6,387 nt of DNA from Hyphomicrobiales bacterium (GTDB taxonomy: Bacteria > Pseudomonadota > Alphaproteobacteria > Rhizobiales > Aestuariivirgaceae). The DNA is taken from assembly GCA_026996935.1 (NCBI GenBank), contig JALWJW010000091.1, forward strand, positions 1 through 6,387. The letters run 5' to 3'. Positions within the stretch are counted from its first letter, which is position 1; the number at the start of each line of letters is the position of its first letter. Position numbers and translations under genes: made by a program. Below, one piece after another: positions 1 through 3,585 of the stretch. Below the pieces are notes generated by a model. That model saw only the letters and a list, made by a program, of their open reading frames with translations, did no database searches and was not told the DNA's origin.

Positions 1-1
1 A

Positions 2-400
2 GACTCAAATGATGCCTATGATGATCAACATAAAAAGGGTTATGTCAGTTGCCCTGTTTGCGGCTCGATTAAAATCGCTAAACAGCTTATGGCTCCGGGC
101 ATTCCGGCAAAGAAAAACAAATTGAAAGCTGAGCCTGAAAAAACGCAAAATCTGTTGGCTTCCAGCCAAACGCCAGAGGTGAAAGAGTTCATCCAAACAG
201 TGCGTAAAATGCGTAAAGAAATTGAAAAATCAGCGGATAATGTTGGCGATAACTTTGCCGAAGAAGCCCGAAAAATTCATTATAAAGAAGCCCCTGCTCG
301 CGGTATTTTTGGCCAAGCAACGATTGGTGAAGCTAAAGAACTGATCGAAGAAGGCATAGAAGTTGTACCGCTTCCCGGTTTGCCGGAAGATGGGAATTAA
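2..400 (+). CDS. DUF1178 family protein, 3' part (start outside window)
   Basis: The frame is open from the first complete codon and ends at TAA 398-400, giving 132 visible residues. An ATG at 89 exists, but the open frame before it encodes family-typical sequence, including a CPVCGS motif (nt 50-67) followed by KQLMAP, so the true start lies upstream and probably only about 20-25 N-terminal residues are missing. The CPVC pair resembles a zinc ribbon. The middle is lysine/glutamate-rich and probably helical (EFIQTVRKMRKEIEKSADN), followed by a conserved-looking stretch, NFAEEARKIHYKEAPARGIFGQA without its first and last residues being exact family boundaries. The C-terminus reads GIEVVPLPGLPEDGN. 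This pattern is what I know of DUF1178, a short, mainly proteobacterial family of unknown biochemical function. In other alphaproteobacteria it is often near glutaredoxin and carbon-nitrogen hydrolase genes, which would lie to the left; this is recall, not seen here. Its stop is 5 bases from the stop of the convergent gene. Confidence 0.85.
   Translation, partial: DSNDAYDDQHKKGYVSCPVCGSIKIAKQLMAPGIPAKKNKLKAEPEKTQNLLASSQTPEVKEFIQTVRKMRKEIEKSADNVGDNFAEEARKIHYKEAPARGIFGQATIGEAKELIEEGIEVVPLPGLPEDGN
371..389. other. hairpin in the 3' end of the DUF1178 gene, near the convergent stops
   Basis: CTTCCCGG (371-378) pairs with CCGGAAG (383-389) around the loop TTTG, giving seven base pairs with one bulged C. 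It lies inside the codons for LPGLPE, about 10 bases before the DUF1178 stop and 17 bases beyond the stop of the convergent isomerase-family gene. No T-run follows on either strand, so it is not a standard intrinsic terminator. It might still slow or mark the end of both convergent transcripts, or simply reflect codon choice. Confidence 0.3.
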
Positions 401-405
401 ACCCC

Positions 406-750
406 TTACTCTAACAAATGCTTTTTATAGGCGATCGGGTTCATGTCGCGGATGTCGATGCTGATGGATGTGATGGTTTTGAGGTAATTAGTCAGGTTTT
501 TGCGCAGGGTTAGGGCGATGAGTTCTTTTTGTTCATCGGTTCGCCCTGCCAGTAGATATACCGTGATGTGGACAAAGCTATCGTCATCGTTCAGTAAGCG
601 GTAGTGGTCATAAGGTGTGGCGCGCACTTTTATATCTACGGCTTGCATGACATCGCTTTCAACGCCTGATTTATAGGCGATCTGCATGACTTTATTGATG
701 TCGTATTGGTCTTCTACATCGCGGGAATATTCAATGACAAAATGTGGCAT
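406..750 (-). CDS. 5-carboxymethyl-2-hydroxymuconate Delta-isomerase family protein (tautomerase fold)
   Basis: This is a 114-residue protein, slightly shorter than E. coli HpaF (about 126). I chose the ATG at 750 rather than the in-frame ATG at 831 because it gives the N-terminus MPHFVIEYS. In the tautomerase superfamily Pro2 becomes the N-terminal catalytic base after Met removal, and HpaF also begins MPHF. The longer form would run into argJ. AGGGA lies about 7-11 bases before this ATG. Other matching segments are IKVRATPY (40-47, Arg43 in the position of the HpaF active-site region), FVHITVYLLAGRT (59-71, against FVHMTLKIGAGRS in HpaF) and SIDIRDMNP (97-105). HpaF isomerises 5-carboxymethyl-2-hydroxymuconate in homoprotocatechuate meta-cleavage, probably as a cytoplasmic trimer. 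No other gene of that pathway is visible, so I place it in the family without claiming the substrate. It lies 23 bases after argJ on the same strand and is probably co-transcribed. Confidence 0.85.
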   Translation of the reverse strand: MPHFVIEYSRDVEDQYDINKVMQIAYKSGVESDVMQAVDIKVRATPYDHYRLLNDDDSFVHITVYLLAGRTDEQKELIALTLRKNLTNYLKTITSISIDIRDMNPIAYKKHLLE

Positions 751-773
751 GGATTCTTCCCTGTTTGAAACTT

Positions 774-2015
774 TTAACTGCGATAATCGGCGTTGATATC
801 TATGTAGCGGTGGGTGAGGTCGCAGGTCCATACGGTGGCCGTGCCATCGGCAATACCAACATCGACGCTAATGTCAATGTTGCGTCCCTTCATGTGGGGG
901 ACAAGATCGGCTTCTTTGTAATCGGGGTCAGCTTCGCCCTTGCTGGCAACGGTAATGCCGCCAATGGTGATGGAAAGCTGATCGCGGTCGGCCATTTCTC
1001 CGGCTTTACCAACAGCCATGACAATGCGGCCCCAATTGGCATCTTCACCGGCAATGGCGGTTTTGACCAATGGGGAATTGGCGATGCTCATGCCGATTTT
1101 ACGGGCGGCGGCGTTGTTTTCAGCTCCATTTACGGTAATAGAGATAAATTTTTCAGCCCCCTCGCCATCGCGTACAACCTGATGGGCAAGGTTTAACGTG
1201 AGGTTTTGTAAGGCCTGATTGAAATCATTAAGCGCCGGGTCGCTGGTTCCCGAAAATTGGCTGTCATCTTGTCCTGTAGCGCAAAGCAAAACGGTGTCGC
1301 TGGTTGAGGTGTCGCTATCCACGGTTATGGCATTAAAACTTTTATCAACGGCTGCTGTGAGCAGGCTTTGGGCAATGTTTTGCGGCAGGCTGGCATCGGT
1401 AAAAATAAAAACCAACATAGTGGCCATGTTCGGCGCAATCATGCCAGAGCCTTTGGCAATGCCATTTATGGTGACGGTTTTGCCATTAAGGTTTGCTGTG
1501 ATGGTGGCTTGTTTTTCGTAGGTATCAGTGGTGCGGATTGCATTGGCTGCCTGTGACCAGTGATCGGGTGTTGCTGATTTTATTAAACCATCAATGGCGC
1601 TGACAATTTGGCTGGGGTCTAAGGGCTCGCCAATCACGCCAGTTGAAGCCATGAAGACTTGTGAAGATGGACAATCAAGAGCTTTTGCAACTGTGTCGCC
1701 GACTATTTGTGCGCTTGATTGGCCTTGTTTACCGGTAAATGCGTTGGCGTTGCCGGCATTGACAATAATGGCGGAAGCTTTGCCCTGGCCTATAGGATCT
1801 GTCAGGTTTTCGCGACAAATTTCGACCGGGGCCGAAGCTGTTTTCGAAGTGGTAAAACAACCTGCTATTGTTGCTGGCGGGTTCATAATAGCCAACATCA
1901 GATCGGCGCGGTTTTGGTATTTTACCCCTGTTTGGCAGGTTGCCAATTGTACACCTTGTAACGCGGGAAGTGCTGGCTGGACCTTTGGCGCGAGAGGGGA
2001 AACAATATCGGACAT
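774..2015 (-). CDS. argJ: ArgJ, glutamate N-acetyltransferase / amino-acid N-acetyltransferase
   Basis: A complete 413-residue protein, normal length for ArgJ. ArgJ moves the acetyl group from N-acetylornithine to glutamate (cyclic arginine pathway), and bifunctional forms also use acetyl-CoA. The enzyme cleaves itself before a conserved threonine; here the site lies in KGSGMIAPNMATML (188-201), with Ala198/Thr199 as the cleavage pair and Thr199 the nucleophile of the beta chain. Other family features are VNAGNANAFTG (85-95), STGVIGEPL (124-132; Thr125-Gly126 fit the oxyanion-hole position), SFNAITVDSDTSTSDT (226-241), RDGEGAEKF (282-290), ANSPLVKTAIAGEDANWGRI (312-331) and the C-terminus CDLTHRYIDINADYRS (398-413). 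The ATG at 2015 has an AGG about 8 bases upstream. It follows the isomerase gene by 91 bases and precedes the small isomerase-family gene by 23, suggesting an operon. Whether it is mono- or bifunctional cannot be read from sequence alone; the answer depends on whether argA or argE exists elsewhere. Confidence 0.97.
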   Translation of the reverse strand: MSDIVSPLAPKVQPALPALQGVQLATCQTGVKYQNRADLMLAIMNPPATIAGCFTTSKTASAPVEICRENLTDPIGQGKASAIIVNAGNANAFTGKQGQSSAQIVGDTVAKALDCPSSQVFMASTGVIGEPLDPSQIVSAIDGLIKSATPDHWSQAANAIRTTDTYEKQATITANLNGKTVTINGIAKGSGMIAPNMATMLVFIFTDASLPQNIAQSLLTAAVDKSFNAITVDSDTSTSDTVLLCATGQDDSQFSGTSDPALNDFNQALQNLTLNLAHQVVRDGEGAEKFISITVNGAENNAAARKIGMSIANSPLVKTAIAGEDANWGRIVMAVGKAGEMADRDQLSITIGGITVASKGEADPDYKEADLVPHMKGRNIDISVDVGIADGTATVWTCDLTHRYIDINADYRS

Positions 2016-2066
2016 TTATATGACCTGTTGTTTGATAGGGTACAGGGTAAAAAGCTGGTGGTTTTG

Positions 2067-2096
2067 ACCAGGGCGCTTTTAGTCAGGCACCCTGGT
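2067..2096 (-). other. imperfect hairpin between the parvulin gene and argJ
   Basis: ACCAGGG (2067-2073) is the exact reverse complement of CCCTGGT (2090-2096). After one A/C mismatch, four more pairs form inward (one G-T wobble), leaving a 6-base loop. It sits 10 bases past the stop of the parvulin gene and about 50 bases before argJ. On the minus strand the bases after the stem are CAAAACCACC, with no U-run, so it is a poor intrinsic terminator. It may instead protect the 3' end of the upstream message or lower argJ expression relative to its neighbour. On the plus strand a weakly T-rich GAAATTTTGTTT follows, but no plus-strand gene is there to terminate. Confidence 0.35.
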
Positions 2097-2106
2097 GAAA
2101 TTTTGT

Positions 2107-3054
2107 TTAGTTGCTGGAGTTCTTTTTCAGCTTGGCTTTTTCCTGCGCTTTTCTGATCTCTTCTTCTTTTTTCTTGGTTATTGCAAGAAGTTTTTTCAGA
2201 TCAGGATCAACCATTTCAATCTTGGCTGATTTGCGCAGTTCAGTGACTTTGTCTTGTACGGCTTTGCGAAGTAAAACCAGCTTAATCGGGGTTTTAACTT
2301 CCGCAAATGGGCGTGGACCACCAGCTTTGTGATCAATCAGGCGAATGATGTGCCAGCCAAATTCGGTTTTAACCGGTGGTGATGTTTCTCCCGGCTTTAG
2401 TTTCTTAACAGCGGCAGAAAACGGTTTTACCATTTCATCTGTCGTGAAATATCCAAGATCGCCACCAAAGTCTTTAGAGCCATCAAGACTTACTTGCTTG
2501 GCCAGCGTTTCAAAATCAGCGCCTGCTTTAAGTTTTTTGACAATGTCGTTGGCTTCTTTTTCGGTGCTGACTAAAATGTGACGAGCGCGAAAGCGTTCTG
2601 CACCTGTGATGGTTTTTGCCTGCTTATCATATGCCGCGCGAACAACTTCATCGGTGATTTTTGCTTTTAGTTTTTCAACAAAATAAGCATCACGCAAAGC
2701 TTTTGACTGATAAAAAATCAATCGTGTTTTATATTCTGCGCTGTTGCCCATACCTTCGCGAATGGCTTGTTGAGCTAAAAGATGGCGTTCGATCAGATAT
2801 TCAATAATAAATGAGTAACGCAACTTGGCTGGCACATCAGCAAGGTTGGGCAGGATGTCATCTGCTGCAAGTTTTACTTCTTTTGTTGTAATTTTATGGC
2901 CGTTTACAATGGCTAAAACTTTATTAACTGGTTTATCGGCTGCTTTTTTTGCTGTTGCTTGCGCATTGGCATATTGAAACCCGGCAGCACTGCCAGCCAA
3001 AACAAGGCCGCAAGCTAATGTGGTATTTAGTAATAATTTGTGAAGACGTTTCAT
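2107..3054 (-). CDS. parvulin-type peptidyl-prolyl cis-trans isomerase, exported (PrsA/SurA-like)
   Basis: A 315-residue protein. The N-terminus has a basic start (MKRLHK), a hydrophobic stretch LLLNTTLACGLVLAGSAAGF and an AxA-type cleavage site, ANA before QA (about residues 29-31), so a periplasmic location is likely. A cysteine lies in LACG, but the residue three before it is Thr rather than Leu, so a lipoprotein is less likely. A SurA-like N-terminal helical part (about 42-150, beginning VNKVLAIVNGHKITTKEV) precedes one parvulin domain (about 154-241) with FRARHILVSTEKEA, FGGDLGYFTTDEMVKPFS and PVKTEFGWHIIRL. The tail is charged and lysine-rich, ending KLKKNSSN. The domain catalyses proline isomerisation and the protein probably aids folding of exported proteins. 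GTG at 3057 directly precedes the ATG at 3054. I chose ATG as the standard codon; AGGA lies 8 bases before GTG and 11 before ATG, so GTG (316 residues) is possible. It is divergent from secA and first in a likely operon with argJ. Confidence 0.92.
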   Translation of the reverse strand: MKRLHKLLLNTTLACGLVLAGSAAGFQYANAQATAKKAADKPVNKVLAIVNGHKITTKEVKLAADDILPNLADVPAKLRYSFIIEYLIERHLLAQQAIREGMGNSAEYKTRLIFYQSKALRDAYFVEKLKAKITDEVVRAAYDKQAKTITGAERFRARHILVSTEKEANDIVKKLKAGADFETLAKQVSLDGSKDFGGDLGYFTTDEMVKPFSAAVKKLKPGETSPPVKTEFGWHIIRLIDHKAGGPRPFAEVKTPIKLVLLRKAVQDKVTELRKSAKIEMVDPDLKKLLAITKKKEEEIRKAQEKAKLKKNSSN

Positions 3055-3129
3055 CACTTTTCAAATCCTAGTTATGGGCAATGTTTTAGCCGAATATGAG
3101 GTGTGTTCCCCGTAGTGCAGTTTAAATCT

Positions 3130-3143
3130 GGCGAAAATTTGCC
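3130..3143. promoter_or_regulatory. 14-base near-palindrome upstream of the isomerase gene
   Basis: GGCGAAAATTTGCC is its own reverse complement except at one position pair (G opposite T). It lies about 75 bases before the isomerase start codon, a plausible place for a dimeric repressor or activator to bind. I recognise no specific regulator's consensus. AT-rich sequence yields such palindromes by chance, so confidence is low. Confidence 0.25.
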
Positions 3144-3225
3144 CTAAATACCTTTGGCAGCAAAAACGCACTGCTTCCAGCAATTTCAGGCTGCACAATG
3201 ATTGGTAATTGTTTTTTTTTCAAGA

Positions 3226-3243
3226 GCAGAAAGGTGTTTCTGC
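3226..3243 (+). other. 7-bp hairpin just before the terminator-like hairpin
   Basis: GCAGAAA (3226-3232) and TTTCTGC (3237-3243) are exact reverse complements around the loop GGTG. Six bases later the next hairpin begins, so on the plus strand the RNA would fold into two adjacent stem-loops followed by a U-run, a common shape for the 3' half of a small RNA. There is no U-run on the minus strand. Confidence 0.4.
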
Positions 3244-3249
3244 ATCAAC

Positions 3250-3277
3250 ATGTTGCTATCTTGCAACGTTTTTTTTT
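3250..3277 (+). terminator. terminator-like hairpin with nine T's, ahead of secA
   Basis: ATGTTGC (3250-3256) pairs with GCAACGT (3263-3269) around the loop TATCTT, giving seven pairs with one G-T wobble. T's run unbroken from 3269 to 3277. A short stem followed immediately by a U-run is the form of a Rho-independent terminator in the rightward direction. The stem is not GC-rich, so strength would be modest. No rightward gene is annotated before it: the isomerase gene at its left is read leftward. If functional it ends a small RNA or an attenuated leader, or blocks spurious transcription into secA. Confidence 0.4.
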
Positions 3278-3445
3278 CTGTGTGGCTTAATTGTAACAAA
3301 GAGATTGGTGAATTTAAGGTTGTAAGCTTGATTTTGCAGTATCTTTGAGTATTGAAACTTTAAGAATCGCAACTATCTAAACAGTGTCATTTTGGTGAAC
3401 CGGTTGTTCAGCTCAGCTTCATTTTTATAGATATATAAGTGCGGC

Positions 3446-3475
3446 TTAAGGATTGTTGCTTTAAGGCGTGTTGCT
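3446..3475. repeat. tandem 15-base direct repeat (two copies, 13/15 identical)
   Basis: TTAAGGATTGTTGCT (3446-3460) is followed with no gap by TTAAGGCGTGTTGCT (3461-3475); the copies differ only at positions 7-8 (AT against CG). A looser copy with the same TTAAGG start and GCT end lies at 3314-3328. The pair ends 12 bases before the candidate secA -35 element, so it could be a double binding site for a regulator of secA. A recent tandem duplication without function is the simpler alternative. Confidence 0.55.
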
Positions 3476-3487
3476 CTATGGGGACAA

Positions 3488-3517
3488 TTGGACTAGAACA
3501 ATTTGCGAAAATATAAC
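3488..3517 (+). promoter_or_regulatory. candidate sigma-70-type promoter for secA
   Basis: TTGGAC (3488-3493) is separated by 18 bases from TATAAC (3512-3517). The -10 matches TATAAT at five of six positions; the -35 keeps the TTG core. Transcription would begin near 3524, giving a leader of about 60 bases containing the 3541-3557 hairpin. Weaker alternatives are TTGAAA (3352-3357) with TATCTA (3374-3379) at 16-base spacing, and a TATAAG at 3434 without a good -35. Confidence 0.35.
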
Positions 3518-3540
3518 ATTGCGACTCAGCTTTGGGAGAA

Positions 3541-3557
3541 TTTACCGTTTTGGTAAA
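3541..3557 (+). other. 6-bp hairpin just before the secA ribosome binding site
   Basis: TTTACC (3541-3546) and GGTAAA (3552-3557) are exact reverse complements around the loop GTTTT. The stem ends 14 bases before the AGGA of secA. It is AT-rich and probably weak alone. It does not cover the ribosome binding site, so an effect on translation would need a partner sequence or a protein. Confidence 0.35.
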
Positions 3558-3571
3558 GCCTTAAAGTGCAC

Positions 3572-3575
3572 AGGA
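3572..3575 (+). promoter_or_regulatory. secA ribosome binding site
   Basis: AGGA sits 10 bases before the ATG at 3586, at the long end of normal spacing. It supports this start, which also gives the expected SecA N-terminus (MLGLNKLAAKIFGSSNDR). Confidence 0.6.
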
Positions 3576-3585
3576 CACATTAAAT

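Larger units (their letters stand above)
3058..3585. other. 528-base divergent intergenic region between the isomerase gene and secA
   Basis: No convincing protein gene is present. The region is AT-rich with two nine-base T-runs (3212-3220 and 3269-3277). From left to right it holds a near-palindrome at 3130-3143, a pair of small hairpins ending in a terminator-like T-run at 3226-3277, a tandem 15-base repeat at 3446-3475, a candidate secA promoter at 3488-3517 and a hairpin at 3541-3557. It must hold the promoters of both flanking transcripts. I could pick a plausible one for secA but none for the isomerase gene. Its length is generous for a simple divergent promoter pair and leaves room for a small RNA or a long secA leader. 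Confidence 0.8.

Noticed and set aside
744..1196. 150-codon open frame on the + strand opposite the 3' half of argJ
   Set aside because: It lies fully antisense to a well-conserved argJ; its glycine/alanine/valine-rich translation is a by-product of argJ codons, and it has no ribosome binding site or recognisable domain.
1219..2067. Other + strand frames opposite the 5' half of argJ (1219-1521, 1368-1556, 1594-2067, 1719-1961)
   Set aside because: They are shadows of argJ codon structure, overlap each other in different frames and resemble no family I know.
2992..3030. Lipoprotein signal for the exported isomerase, as in Gram-positive PrsA
   Set aside because: The only early cysteine is preceded by T-L-A rather than a lipobox with Leu at -3, and a good signal peptidase I site (ANA before QA) follows the hydrophobic stretch.
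3195..3220. First T-run (3212-3220) as an intrinsic terminator
   Set aside because: Only a weak ACAAT/ATTGT stem with an 8-base loop precedes it; too unstable without support.
3397..3409. GAAC-N5-GTTC inverted repeat, considered as a LexA (SOS) box
   Set aside because: The alphaproteobacterial SOS box is a direct repeat GTTC-N7-GTTC and the Gram-positive type has a 4-base spacer; this fits neither. The 8-base AACCGGTT core is a chance-level palindrome.
3404..3431. TTGTTC / TATAGA as a secA promoter
   Set aside because: Only three of six and four of six consensus matches at 16-base spacing; the pair at 3488-3517 has a better -10 and lies closer to the gene.
3478..3516. 12-codon frame starting at ATG 3478
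   Set aside because: Very short, poorly spaced Shine-Dalgarno sequence and overlaps the promoter candidate.
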